Shown in pieces: positions 34,773 through 43,519 of a DNA stretch of 64,000 nt. Below the pieces are notes generated by a model. The model did no database searches. It worked only from the letters and a program-made list of their open reading frames with translations, and was not told the DNA's origin. The translations under genes and the position numbers were made by a program. Position 1 is the first letter of the stretch, and each line of letters begins with the position of its first letter. Source of the stretch: Sediminibacillus albus (GTDB lineage: Bacteria; Bacillota; Bacilli; Bacillales; Amphibacillaceae); NCBI RefSeq assembly GCF_900101125.1, contig NZ_FNFL01000001.1:806001-870000 (forward strand), in the 5' to 3' direction.

Positions 34773-34858
34773 AACTAAACCTCCAATTAATAAGCTCATA
34801 CGTCATGGGAATGAACCACTCCTAGCAGCCAACTCATCTGATTCCATACACTGTTATT

Positions 34859-35167
34859 CTATGAAACAATGATCGCCAGCAGGAAAGGCAAAATAAACAG
34901 AAACACGCCGCTTGCTAACAGAGTCCATGTAACAGGCCTGGAAAGCCTCACTCTCCCATTTCCTTTATACCATCCGGAAAACTGCAGCTTATTTCGATAT
35001 AGTACAAAAAGGGCCAAATAAATAGCGATACCGCCAAGCCAGCGAAACTCCTCCACCTTGCCTGAAACACTATAAATGTTTCCGAACAACTCCCATGCCA
35101 GGCCGCCAAGCAAACCAAACAGAAAAATAATCCGTATTAGTTCCATAAAAACTGATAAGTGCCTCAT
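34859..35167 (-). CDS. small membrane protein, unknown function
   Basis: The 102-residue protein has three hydrophobic stretches (about 8-25, 43-58, 80-100). GGAGGAACGG precedes the ATG, which overlaps the stop of the upstream 55-codon ORF (ATGA). It belongs to a compact minus-strand run of membrane genes downstream of a broken nucleotidyltransferase gene. Confidence 0.6.
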   Translation of the reverse strand: MRHLSVFMELIRIIFLFGLLGGLAWELFGNIYSVSGKVEEFRWLGGIAIYLALFVLYRNKLQFSGWYKGNGRVRLSRPVTWTLLASGVFLFILPFLLAIIVS

Positions 35168-35331
35168 TCCGTTCCTCCATAAAACAATAAGTCAATTAAA
35201 AAAAGTCCTGCTGTGACAGCAACAAGTAAGTGGGTTTCTGTATTTAGTACTATTTGAATCAGAAACACTGGTTCTGCCGAAAACCACTTCACCCAATAAA
35301 TCCCTGGTAGCAATACGAGGGTTGTTAGCAA
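35164..35331 (-). CDS. very small membrane protein, start uncertain
   Basis: An in-frame stretch of 55 codons reads as two hydrophobic helices (LLTTLVLLPGIYWVKWF and HLLVAVTAGLFLIDLLFYG). It overlaps the stop of the upstream gene by 7 bp and the ATG of the next by 4 bp, typical of operon coupling. TTG 35331 is the most upstream start; GTG 35292, 8 nt after AGGGA, is an alternative giving 42 residues. Confidence 0.45.
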   Translation of the reverse strand: MLTTLVLLPGIYWVKWFSAEPVFLIQIVLNTETHLLVAVTAGLFLIDLLFYGGTE

Positions 35332-36068
35332 TTTCTGCTATATGCCTGATCCTTCCCTATAGAAAAGCCGGCAAACAAACGGCCGCCATATGGGTGCAGT
35401 ACTTCGTCTGCAAGCGATACAATTTTTGATTTGTCTCCTGTCCTGTAAAAGCTATCAAAAGCCTCGACAAAATTATCCGCAAACTCACCATTGAAACGCT
35501 TTAGAGCACGAACCACCCATTTTGAAGCTCCGATCCATTGGCCATTCGTTCTTAAATAAAATTCGCTGATTAGTTCTGCTAACGTACCGGCGATAAATAA
35601 ATCTTCTGCTCGATAACTGCTGCCAAGGAAATCCTCTAAAGCATCCGTGATGAAATACCGTTTAATATCAACCGTATCCTTAGGCCACCCTTCAGGTCCT
35701 GCATCCAGCAGCCGCTGGGCCTCGTTTTTTACGGAGATGATAAATCCGTCCGTATCTTTTAAAATGGTTCCTTCTGCTGCCATTCTTGGCAAAGAGGGCC
35801 GGGCTCTTTGCAAGTCACTTTGAAAGAAAGCCTTATAGGAGTTCCTGTTATGGACAAATGCTTCGATCGGCCAGCCGAATTCCACAAAGGATTAACGAAA
35901 AGAAGAAGCGATATCATCATCAAAAATGATGATATCCAAGTCAGAGGTAGCTGTTGCTTCTCCACGTACAGTGCTGCCAGCTAAAATTGCTCCCTTGCTG
36001 TCAGGAAAGTGTTTGCCGATAAACCGTTCGGCCGCCTGCTTAGCAGGAAGTCTATTTGTCTGTTCCAT
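35325..36068 (-). pseudogene. nucleotidyltransferase-domain gene interrupted by in-frame TAA
   Basis: ATG 36068 after GAGGTG opens a frame with AGSTVRGEATATSDLDIIIF, the aminoglycoside-type nucleotidyltransferase core (GS...D-x-D). It stops at TAA 35892-35894 after SSFR. The same frame continues without further stops as SFVEFGWPIEAFVHN to 35325, giving 247 residues if the TAA were a sense codon (relatives usually have Glu there). One base change (GAA to TAA) explains it. TAA cannot be selenocysteine, so this is a nonsense mutation or sequencing error. Confidence 0.75.
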
Positions 36069-36276
36069 TCCTTCACCTCGTTATAATACTCCAGGATCAC
36101 CCCGCTTCTTTTATACAAGGAGTGAAGTTGGAAATTTCTGATAAACAAATTCTACCATAAATCTTATCAGGTGAGAACTTCTCCTTTATGCTCCACATCC
36201 CCCTCCATACCTGTCGAAACGTTATTAATAAAAAGCAATTTTCAAAGCATAATACAAAGTAATACTCTACTCGGCT

Positions 36277-36302
36277 GTTTCCTATTAGTAACAACTGGGT
36301 AT
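36277..36302 (+). promoter_or_regulatory. sigma-B-type promoter
   Basis: GTTTCC (36277-36282), 14 bp, then GGGTAT (36297-36302) match the general-stress sigma-B consensus and lie 43 bp before the SDR start codon. Confidence 0.65.
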
Positions 36303-36345
36303 ATCGAATAAGAACCCTAGATTAAAATAGAAGGAGGCTAATAAG

Positions 36346-37224
36346 ATGGACGAACTAAGCAAACAACAGCCATTATCAGATGGGATACCTACCCAGCAGC
36401 AATCCCGTCAGCCAGGCTTAGAAACGGAAATGGATCCAAAACCGATTTTTGAAGTGGAGAGCCATGTCGGCAGCGGAAAATTAAAAGACCGTGTCGCATT
36501 GATAACAGGCGGCGACAGCGGGATTGGAAAGGCAGTTGCTATTGGCTACGCGAAAGAAGGCGCCCATGTAGCTATTGCTTACTTAGATGAGCATGAAGAT
36601 GCCAAAAACACCAAACAGCGCATCGAACAGGAAGGAGTCAAGTGTACCCTGCACCCTGGTGATATCGGCGATGAAAAATTCTGTGAAGAACTTGTAGAAG
36701 ATGTGGTCAATCAACACGGCAAGCTAGATATTCTCGTTAACAATGCTGCCCGCCAGGAAGTAAAACAAAATATCAGGGAAATCAGTCCCGAACAACTGAG
36801 AAGAACATTTGACGTTAACTTCTTCTCCATGTTCTATTTGACCCAGGCGGCTATTCCCCACTTGAAAACAGGCAGCTCGATCATCAATACAGCTTCGATC
36901 AATGCTTATGTAGGCAACAAACAGCTGGTTGATTACACATCCACCAAAGGGGCAATCGTAGCCTTCACCCGTTCGATGGCCAAGGAGCTTGCCGCAGATG
37001 GCATCCGTGTAAATGGTGTTGCTCCAGGACCGATCTGGACACCGCTGATCCCGGCTACTATTCCGGAAGACCAAATCAGCGAATTCGGAGCTAACACCCC
37101 GTTAGGCCGGCCTGGACAGCCTGCGGACCATGTCGGAAGCTATATTTTGCTTGCTTCTGATGAAGGAGCCTACATGACCGGTCAATTTGTGCACATCAAT
37201 GGCGGCATGTTTACTTCTTCTTAA
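36346..37224 (+). CDS. SDR-family oxidoreductase, general stress protein 39-like
   Basis: The 292-residue protein has a 45-residue N-terminal extension (KPIFEVESHVGSGKLKDRVA) and the SDR core: TGGDSGIGKAVA, NNAARQE, catalytic Ser and YTSTKGA (Tyr-x-x-x-Lys). This extended form is typical of B. subtilis YdaD (GSP39) and YhxC. A sigma-B-like promoter lies upstream, consistent with stress induction. AGAAGGAGG precedes the ATG. The substrate is unknown. Confidence 0.88.
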   Translation: MDELSKQQPLSDGIPTQQQSRQPGLETEMDPKPIFEVESHVGSGKLKDRVALITGGDSGIGKAVAIGYAKEGAHVAIAYLDEHEDAKNTKQRIEQEGVKCTLHPGDIGDEKFCEELVEDVVNQHGKLDILVNNAARQEVKQNIREISPEQLRRTFDVNFFSMFYLTQAAIPHLKTGSSIINTASINAYVGNKQLVDYTSTKGAIVAFTRSMAKELAADGIRVNGVAPGPIWTPLIPATIPEDQISEFGANTPLGRPGQPADHVGSYILLASDEGAYMTGQFVHINGGMFTSS

Positions 37225-37253
37225 CTGGTTTGCTAATAAACGAGTTTTAGCTA

Positions 37254-37665
37254 CGAAAAAACGAGATTAGGACTTAAGAATAGTGGACCAAAGCAAAAAA
37301 TCGAACGATGATTCGAAAGAGATTCGAACTCGTTCGATTTTCATTTCTACTATTTAATATAACCTGCGGACACAGTGACAACTCTACTTCTTCCTTTGAA
37401 CAAGCTTGGGTGCTTAAACGAGCGCAGGCAGCATACTTTGCCTTCCGTGGGCACCGCTTAAATAAAGGAACCATTTTCTGCGGGCGATGATAGGGCTGTT
37501 CTTACTGCCTTGCGTCGCTGCGGAATACACTACGCTTTCCACGGGCGGCTGGTGAGCCTCCTCGATCTTGCGCTCTTAGGGGTCTCACCGAGCCCTTCCC
37601 CGGAAGATGGCCTTTAAAATCTTCATTTGCTGTTATCATCGATTTTTGCCAGTATATTTTATGTC
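37254..37665. repeat. dispersed repeat, copy B
   Basis: About 410 bp match copy A at both ends and in the hairpin (37297-37341). The middle instead contains ACGCTTTCCACGGGCGGCTG and GAGCCTCCTCGATCTTGCGC, a motif I recall as widespread in non-coding Bacillaceae DNA. It begins 30 bp after the SDR gene; the hairpin may act as its terminator. No credible ORF. Confidence 0.72.
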
Positions 37666-37703
37666 CCATCCACGTTCGTTTTATTTCTTCTTCAATTTAC
37701 TTC

Positions 37704-37892
37704 TTGATTATGCTAATTATATCCGCGAACAAAAAGCAACCAACAATATATAAGGATAGAATTGCTGCAAGCTTTGCATCTTTTATCATTGTGTTTTTTA
37801 TTGTAGGCATCCATTTTATCTTTCCAGAAAGGCTAACCAATCTAGCAATGACAAAAAAGATAATAAAATACATAAAAAAAGAACCAACATAA
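37704..37892 (+). CDS. doubtful small membrane ORF
   Basis: A 62-codon frame has one hydrophobic segment (IAASFASFIIVFFIVGIHFIF) and a basic tail. No ribosome binding site is visible before ATG 37710 or the upstream start, so it may not be expressed. Confidence 0.25.
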   Translation: MIMLIISANKKQPTIYKDRIAASFASFIIVFFIVGIHFIFPERLTNLAMTKKIIKYIKKEPT

Positions 37893-37945
37893 AATCATCC
37901 AAATCCGTTATGTTTTAGATAAACAACCTTTAAAACCCTTGCTTT

Positions 37946-38389
37946 TTATTCCTTATCATCATCGAATACAATTTCCAGTACGGCAAACAGCACTGCAATA
38001 ATAATCTCTGCTTTCAAGGGAAGCGTAATACTTTTCATAAACTCATCCACTGTAAACAGAACTAGCCAGTTCGTTGTACCATCAATACAGATTCGGATAA
38101 GAAACACCTTTCGTTTTCCTGTAATATTTCGGACGGACAGCCTGTAAATAGCATTAGAGAACAATTCGACTACTACTCCAAGGATAAAGAAACTGACAAC
38201 AAATACAATCAATGACCAGATAGATTCATACTGGACGCCAAGCAGTCCAAATATCCCGGCCAGTCCAAAGAAGTAAAGCCCTAATACAAATCCCGTTACC
38301 AGTAAAATGAGAAATGAGATTCCCAAAATAGCTGCTATTTTTTCTTTTCTATTCATCTCACGAAATGTATTATTTTTATGCTCCGGCAT
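37946..38389 (-). CDS. YrvL/YvrL-like regulatory membrane protein
   Basis: The 147-residue protein has four hydrophobic segments and a short cytosolic N-terminus (FREMNRKEKIAAILG), with the FFILGVVVELFSNAIYRLS and VDEFMKSITLP regions that resemble the YrvL family, named for regulators of an alternative sigma activity in Bacillus. No sigma gene is next to it, so its target is unknown here. A membrane protein is certain, the family less so. Confidence 0.6.
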   Translation of the reverse strand: MPEHKNNTFREMNRKEKIAAILGISFLILLVTGFVLGLYFFGLAGIFGLLGVQYESIWSLIVFVVSFFILGVVVELFSNAIYRLSVRNITGKRKVFLIRICIDGTTNWLVLFTVDEFMKSITLPLKAEIIIAVLFAVLEIVFDDDKE

Positions 38390-38415
38390 AGGTTTGTTCT
38401 CCTTGAGTCAGCAAT

Positions 38416-38586
38416 TTACTCTTTTGTTTTACTTATCCGTTCTAATAAATCAATAATTTTATAGTTTTGCTCAACTTGCAATTCACTGTTGTTTTTGATT
38501 TCATATATCCATTTCAAAAGGAATATTATTGTCAAAGGTAAACCAATATATACTAACAAAAAGATTAAAAAAGCCAAAATTTCCAT
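38416..38586 (-). CDS. 56-residue single-TM protein
   Basis: ATG 38586, after GGGGG, opens a 56-residue protein with one N-terminal membrane segment (ILAFLIFLLVYIGLPLTIIF) and a charged helical cytosolic tail (QNYKIIDLLERISKTKE). It lies between the YrvL-like gene and the membrane gene at 38634-39224. No family recognised. Confidence 0.55.
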   Translation of the reverse strand: MEILAFLIFLLVYIGLPLTIIFLLKWIYEIKNNSELQVEQNYKIIDLLERISKTKE

Positions 38587-38633
38587 TGTTTCCCCCTAAC
38601 TACTTTCACTCCTCCGTCGTAAGTCAGCAGAGC

Positions 38634-39224
38634 TTATAATTGGCCTGATGTATAAACCATTAATATCAGAAAGAAACATAACGTCTCAACATTAAATAAA
38701 TATGGATTGGGCTTGAATTTTTCCAAGAACTTTATTCTTTTCACCAAACTTCTATCTATTAGGAAATAAAAACCGATTAAACTAAATAAAAGCATTAGTC
38801 CTGCCATTAAAAAATTATTACTCTGCCAAAAAGCGATTGTTAAAAATAACGCCCACAAACTTTTAAAGATATTCGCTAGTAATTCAAATGGATTAGACAA
38901 TGTTTCCATCATGTGATTGTTATGTTCTTCCACACTATTCTTCCCGTTCCTCGTTATGTAAACGATGTGACCCGCCTGGAAGGTCATTGTGACTATCATC
39001 ATAATTAGATAAGTAACTCCGAAAATCATTCCTGCCTGCAAGACATCCTTATTTATTTGTTGGTTTAATACTGCAGGAAGCGGTAACCACATGGCGTACA
39101 TCAAAGCCATTAATATATGTAAAAAACCTAACTCATTATGTTGAAACAGCTTGATGAAGGTTACGGCCATAATAGCAAATAGAAGTATACCAATCCACCC
39201 TAAAATAACTGTAGATAATAACAT
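38634..39224 (-). CDS. polytopic membrane protein, unknown function
   Basis: The 196-residue protein starts MLLSTVILGWIGILLFAIM and has about six hydrophobic segments. ATG 39224 follows AGAGGTAGG; the longer frame from 39287 has no site. AT content is higher than in the metabolic operons, as for its neighbours from 37.9 to 41 kb. No family recognised. Confidence 0.6.
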   Translation of the reverse strand: MLLSTVILGWIGILLFAIMAVTFIKLFQHNELGFLHILMALMYAMWLPLPAVLNQQINKDVLQAGMIFGVTYLIMMIVTMTFQAGHIVYITRNGKNSVEEHNNHMMETLSNPFELLANIFKSLWALFLTIAFWQSNNFLMAGLMLLFSLIGFYFLIDRSLVKRIKFLEKFKPNPYLFNVETLCFFLILMVYTSGQL

Positions 39225-39343
39225 AAACCTACCTCTTCTCTCCAAATAGATTACTATTATTTTTTCATAGCATGTGCTATTGACCATCTAATATCACTTG
39301 CTATGAAAAAAATACGTTTGAACCATGAATACCTCTGCACTTA

Positions 39344-39838
39344 TTACCCATTACGCCAGTTTTTCTGCAACTTCCGTATATAAACAATTTGACCAATATG
39401 GTAGGCGTTATGCGTAATAGCATTTCCGAGTAATTCATGCCAAACCGCTGGTACAGGGAATCCATTCACATCACTTTCGAGCTGCTTCTTGGTTAGCAGG
39501 CTTTGCCATTGTAACAGTACCTTTAAAAGCTGTTCTTTTAGTTCATTAAACATTTTGTTTTCCGGAATGATAAAACTTTTAACGTTATCAATAGACCGAA
39601 CAGCATTAAAATCAGATTTTTGATATCTTATTTGCCATGTTTCATTCCAGTAAATTAAATGCTGTACAATTTCAGCGATACTATGACTATCTTCAGCAGG
39701 CTTCCAAAATGCTTCTTCCTCTGCTAAATTTTCAACTGCTTCTGTAAATGGGAGGTACCAGCTTGGGTCATTAGCATTTGCTAAAAACTGATCTAATAAA
39801 ATACTTTGAACATGCGAGATGAATCTCACCTCCTTCAT
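39344..39838 (-). CDS. DinB-family protein
   Basis: The 164-residue four-helix protein has the DinB/YfiT metal-site histidines: EIVQHLIYWNE in the second helix and ITHNAYHIGQIVYIRK in the last. Many members are thiol-dependent transferases (bacillithiol S-transferase-like); others are uncharacterised. No ligand can be inferred. Confidence 0.85.
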   Translation of the reverse strand: MKEVRFISHVQSILLDQFLANANDPSWYLPFTEAVENLAEEEAFWKPAEDSHSIAEIVQHLIYWNETWQIRYQKSDFNAVRSIDNVKSFIIPENKMFNELKEQLLKVLLQWQSLLTKKQLESDVNGFPVPAVWHELLGNAITHNAYHIGQIVYIRKLQKNWRNG

Positions 39839-39906
39839 AATAAAGTTTATAACAGCTGATTTTATCTTTTATTATAAACACCTAACTTCTTTAAAATTGT
39901 AGTGGG

Positions 39907-40254
39907 TTAAACACGATTCAAATGATTATCCTTAAAACCTGTTGGATACTTCAATCCATATCCGATCATTCTATCCATTCCAATGTGGGCTGACCATATT
40001 AAACCAAGTGCTAAGATATGCGGGTTTGATACAATTAGGCCACAGAAAACAAGACCAATAGATAAACCGTAGGTATGAAATAAATTATAAAGCACAGCCC
40101 CAGCCTTATTATTAAGTAAATAACCAAGCATTGAAATGTCTGGTGCTAATAACAAGATAAAAAACAATAACCAACTAAATTGACTGTATCCGTACAAATA
40201 AAGACTTAACGCTAAAACAGCGAACCCTTCTATGTGTAAAAGAATTTTACTCAA
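39907..40254 (-). CDS. DUF4260-family membrane protein
   Basis: The product (SKILLHIEGFAVLALSLYLY...APDISMLGYLLN...GLIWSAHIGMDRMIGYGLKYP) has the DUF4260 pattern, with four hydrophobic segments and the conserved AHIGMDRMxGYGLKY end. I chose TTG 40254 after GGGGGGAG because it gives the usual N-terminus; an upstream ATG frame to 40344 adds 30 unconserved residues. Function unknown. Confidence 0.75.
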   Translation of the reverse strand: MSKILLHIEGFAVLALSLYLYGYSQFSWLLFFILLLAPDISMLGYLLNNKAGAVLYNLFHTYGLSIGLVFCGLIVSNPHILALGLIWSAHIGMDRMIGYGLKYPTGFKDNHLNRV

Positions 40255-40444
40255 TGTTCTCCCCCCCAATTCCTTATCTGAAAGTACCTTTACCATACTA
40301 TTCAATATGCATACTAAATAACCTGCTAAATAATTTGCACACAAATTCCTTCAAAATAAAAGTCTGTTTTTAAAGTTATTTATTCTTTATTGTAAGTAAG
40401 AGGATTTTTTTAACTCTAATTTTATTGATAAGTGAGGTAGTTTT

Positions 40445-41080
40445 ATGAAAATAGAATCGCCCAATTTGCCAAATGATTTACCATCAAGAAATTTCCATGA
40501 CATTTTTTATGAAGCAGACCCCGAATTAGAACTTTGTAAAATCAATGATTCTATCTTTGATAATGGGGAGTTAACTAGATGCCGCTTATATAAAATGACG
40601 ATAAGAAATTGTAAGTTTAACAATACCGACTTTTCAAATATTGATATAACAGATGTATCTTTTGAAAACTGCGATTTCTCGAATGTTAAAATGAGAATGT
40701 CCTCCATACACAGAGCGGTATTCACAAACTGCAAATTAATAGGTGTTGATTTTACAGAATCGAAGCTTGGAAATATTGAGTTTGATAATTCCTTACTGAA
40801 CTTAGCCTCATTCGGAAATGCCAAACTGGAAAAAGTTAAATTCCAATATTCCCAATTAGAGAGCACCGATTTTTATGATTCTCGCTTTAAAAGAGTTGAT
40901 TTCCAATCGTGCAACATTAATGGGGCAAGCTTTGAAAAGACATCACTGAAAGGAACAGACATTAGTACTTCTTACTTCGAATCACTTACTCTATCTTTAT
41001 CTGATTTAAAAGGCTGCAAAGTTTCTACTAACCAGGCAATTCAATTTGCTGCTTTGCTGGGTGTGGAAATTGTTGATTAA
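40445..41080 (+). CDS. pentapeptide-repeat protein
   Basis: The 211-residue protein consists mostly of A(D/N)LXX-type pentapeptides (FNNTDFSNIDITDVSFENCDF..., LIGVDFTESKLGNIEF), predicting a right-handed quadrilateral beta-helix. Some members protect DNA gyrase from quinolones, but most have unknown roles. AGTGAGGTAG precedes the ATG. AT-rich relative to neighbours, possibly acquired. Confidence 0.85.
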   Translation: MKIESPNLPNDLPSRNFHDIFYEADPELELCKINDSIFDNGELTRCRLYKMTIRNCKFNNTDFSNIDITDVSFENCDFSNVKMRMSSIHRAVFTNCKLIGVDFTESKLGNIEFDNSLLNLASFGNAKLEKVKFQYSQLESTDFYDSRFKRVDFQSCNINGASFEKTSLKGTDISTSYFESLTLSLSDLKGCKVSTNQAIQFAALLGVEIVD

Positions 41081-41470
41081 CATTTTAAATAACGTCCCAT
41101 TTAATTAATTTACGATTTTTTTCTATTCTTATCTTACGTATTATTTGAGAAACGGTGCTGCTTTTATCTTGAGCACACAAAAAAGCCAGCCCCTATCAGG
41201 ACTGGCTTGTCAATTATCATTTTTAGAGCCACATTTGCCGTAACCTTTCGTAATAAAGTTTTAAACCACCACTCCTCAAAGTGGGTGTTCGCAGAATCCT
41301 TCCTGTCTTCCTCTATCGTGGAGGCATGACATTTCACATTCAATTTAAAACTCCCTATTACAGCTTAAAGGTTAAAACTTATTATCATTACGAGCAACGC
41401 AGCTTGTATTGATATAATAACTCATGGATGCTAATAAAGCAATAGTATTGTTTACCAATTTTTAATAGCG
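41081..41470. other. intergenic region with structured elements
   Basis: No ORF is convincing. It holds the minus-strand terminator at 41177-41209 and the hairpins listed at 41210-41345; the remainder (41346-41470) shows nothing recognisable. Confidence 0.4.
41177..41345 (-). ncRNA. candidate structured RNA ending in a terminator
   Basis: On the minus strand three hairpins follow one another: CCTC...GAGG (about 41311-41325), CACCCACT with AGTGGTG (41266-41289) and AAACTTT with AAAGGTT (41243-41263). Then comes AAGCCAG...CTGGCTTTTTT (41177-41209), a good intrinsic terminator. It lies about 260 bp past the Spo0E-like gene, too far for a simple 3' end. A known RNA family was not identified. Confidence 0.35.
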
Positions 41471-41656
41471 TTACTCTTGCTTTTCTTTGAGTTGATATTT
41501 AATCCGCTGAAGAAGGAAAATCAGCTTGTCTAATTCTTTACTGCATTGCAGAACTTCTCTGCTCGCCAATCCTTTCGCGTCTGCCAGCAAATACAATTCT
41601 TTTCTTTTGTTGCTGATTCTCTCTGTTAATAAACCTATCTCCGCTTGATTATTCAT
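41471..41656 (-). CDS. Spo0E-like aspartyl-phosphate phosphatase
   Basis: The 61-residue two-helix protein has the family motif SREVLQCSKELDKLI near its middle. Spo0E-type phosphatases remove phosphate from Spo0A~P and delay sporulation. ATG 41656 (MNNQAEIG) is preferred over the frame start at 41671, which overlaps the AAGGATGG site. Confidence 0.85.
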   Translation of the reverse strand: MNNQAEIGLLTERISNKRKELYLLADAKGLASREVLQCSKELDKLIFLLQRIKYQLKEKQE

Positions 41657-41842
41657 ATAAACACAAACCATCCTTTAGGAAAGCCTATTGCTTCATTATC
41701 ACAGGTGAATGTGGCAAAAGAATGGAAAAAACCTGAAATATATTACAATTGTTCAACAGTTTTATTGAAACGAACCGTTATTGACGAAAGCTGAAAGCTT
41801 ATCTATACTGATTAAATGCAAAGAAATGGACAGGTGATAAAG

Positions 41843-42901
41843 ATGGAATTCGATATTAACTATTTATCCTTTTACCTCATTCAAGTAGAAGGTGATGATA
41901 AACGATCCAAACACTTTCAAACATTAGACAGTGCTACTTATTTAGATAGCCCGCTGAAAACGTTTCTCGACGGAGAATTAGTGAAAATAACCAAAAGGAA
42001 AGTCGAGCGGCATGCAAAATCAGAAGGGTCTCCGACCAAAATTGGGCGCTTTGCCGTCGAGCCCGGGCATGAGCTTGATTCTAATCCGAATTACAATTTG
42101 TTTCAAAAAGTACGTTTTGCCGGTTCTTCAGAAGATTTCCAAACTGCTGCTACTCAGATTGCGCAGATGTATATCGATACTAGCGCCGTTCGTGGTGGTG
42201 CTCTATTAGTGGCTTCGGCCAAGCTGACAAAGTTTTTTGATGAGCCGTTCTTATTTATTATGAAATGCGATTTCGAGCCGAAGGTTGCCAGTATTACCGA
42301 TGAGTCCACGTTAATACATAATGTCGAAATGGCCATTACTACCAAAAATATGAAATCAATTCAGTATCCGTTCATGCCTGAGGAAGGTATGATGGACAGT
42401 GCTGAGGTAAAGGTCCACCAAGCTTCGCACGCTCGGTATTTTGAAGACTTTCTCAAGTTTGTCGAATATGAAAAATCGATGCCTGAAATCGTTAAAACAC
42501 AAACCATTGGGATGGTCCAGGAACATATCCAGGAGACTTATACAGAAGAAAGTGAAGAAAAAGAACAATTTGAACAAGCAATGGAAGAATGGGCAGTGAC
42601 TCCGAAACGGGATTTACAGGAACACTTTTCCACAGAACAAGTCGTCGAGGCAGCTGCGCAAATTGTGGAACATACACCAGACCTGGAGCTAAAGGTGAAG
42701 CTTGATCATATATCAGTGAAATCCATGCTTGCCGACTTTGGCGATACCGTTCATATGGCAAAAGTAAACGGACGCTATGTGCTGGTCATTGAAGCAGACT
42801 CAGTCACCTTTGAGCAAGGCTTCTCACCAATAGAATTCCACAAACCTGATGAACTGCAGGATGTCATGGGACGGGTGATGAACAAAGGAAAGGAAACTTA
42901 G
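41843..42901 (+). CDS. DUF3900-family protein
   Basis: The 352-residue soluble protein begins MEFDINYLSFYLIQVEG and contains GRFAVEPGHELDSNPN, DTSAVRGGALLVASAKL and MKSIQYPFMPEEGM, patterns of the Bacillus DUF3900 proteins. It has an acidic coiled stretch in its second half. Function unknown. AGGTGA precedes ATG 41843; a frame start at 41816 adds nine codons without a site. Confidence 0.78.
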   Translation: MEFDINYLSFYLIQVEGDDKRSKHFQTLDSATYLDSPLKTFLDGELVKITKRKVERHAKSEGSPTKIGRFAVEPGHELDSNPNYNLFQKVRFAGSSEDFQTAATQIAQMYIDTSAVRGGALLVASAKLTKFFDEPFLFIMKCDFEPKVASITDESTLIHNVEMAITTKNMKSIQYPFMPEEGMMDSAEVKVHQASHARYFEDFLKFVEYEKSMPEIVKTQTIGMVQEHIQETYTEESEEKEQFEQAMEEWAVTPKRDLQEHFSTEQVVEAAAQIVEHTPDLELKVKLDHISVKSMLADFGDTVHMAKVNGRYVLVIEADSVTFEQGFSPIEFHKPDELQDVMGRVMNKGKET

Positions 42902-42949
42902 TGCATAACACCCAGTTCAAATTATCAGTGTAGGGGAGGACGGAATCAG

Positions 42950-43414
42950 ATGACAATAAAGGGGTTCAATCATTTTTTATTCTCTGTGTCCAATCTGGAT
43001 GAATCGATCAATTTTTACCAACAAGTATTCGATGCAAAATTACTGGTAAAAGGAAGAAACACTGCTTATTTTGAGTTGAATGGCATGTGGCTTGCTCTAA
43101 ATGTGGAAGAGGGAATCCCCCGAAATGAAATATCGCAATCTTATACCCATATTGCCTTTACTATAGAAGAAAGTGAATACGACCATATGTATCATAAACT
43201 GCAGAAGTTGAAGGTAAATATCCTGTCAAGCCGGCCTAGAGACGAACGGGATAAAAAATCCATTTACTTCACAGATCCGGACGGACATAAATTTGAATTT
43301 CATACCGGCACTTTGCAAGACAGGCTTGATTACTATAAACAAGAAAAGAAGCACATGGAATTTTTTGACGAACCAAAAGAAGTTGTTGAAAACAACTATT
43401 CGCATAATAAATAA
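42950..43414 (+). CDS. fosB: FosB-like metallothiol transferase (fosfomycin resistance)
   Basis: This 154-residue VOC-fold protein matches FosB in length and sequence pattern: metal ligands His8 (FNHFLF), His in SYTHIAFT and Glu in KFEFHTG, plus IPRNEISQSYTH and YFTDPDGHKFEFHTGTLQDRL. FosB adds bacillithiol or cysteine to fosfomycin. The C-terminal 15 residues extend beyond typical FosB. GGGGAGGA precedes the ATG. It follows DUF3900 by 48 bp on the same strand. Confidence 0.9.
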   Translation: MTIKGFNHFLFSVSNLDESINFYQQVFDAKLLVKGRNTAYFELNGMWLALNVEEGIPRNEISQSYTHIAFTIEESEYDHMYHKLQKLKVNILSSRPRDERDKKSIYFTDPDGHKFEFHTGTLQDRLDYYKQEKKHMEFFDEPKEVVENNYSHNK

Positions 43415-43474
43415 AAAGAGTCTGGAAATCCGAGGGAACTGAAAAACGGAAGCTCTATGATAGGTAGAATTTAT

Positions 43475-43519
43475 AAAAGCGGTCTGTGTGGGAGTTAAAT
43501 TCCATACAGACCGCTTTTC
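43475..43519 (+). terminator. terminator of fosB region
   Basis: AAAAGCGGTCTGTGTGG and CCATACAGACCGCTTTT pair over 16 of 17 positions, with a T run. Confidence 0.8.

Noticed and set aside
35892-35894. Recoded stop codon in the nucleotidyltransferase gene
   Set aside because: The codon is TAA, which is not used for selenocysteine or pyrrolysine, and no redox or metal site is there; simple nonsense mutation fits.
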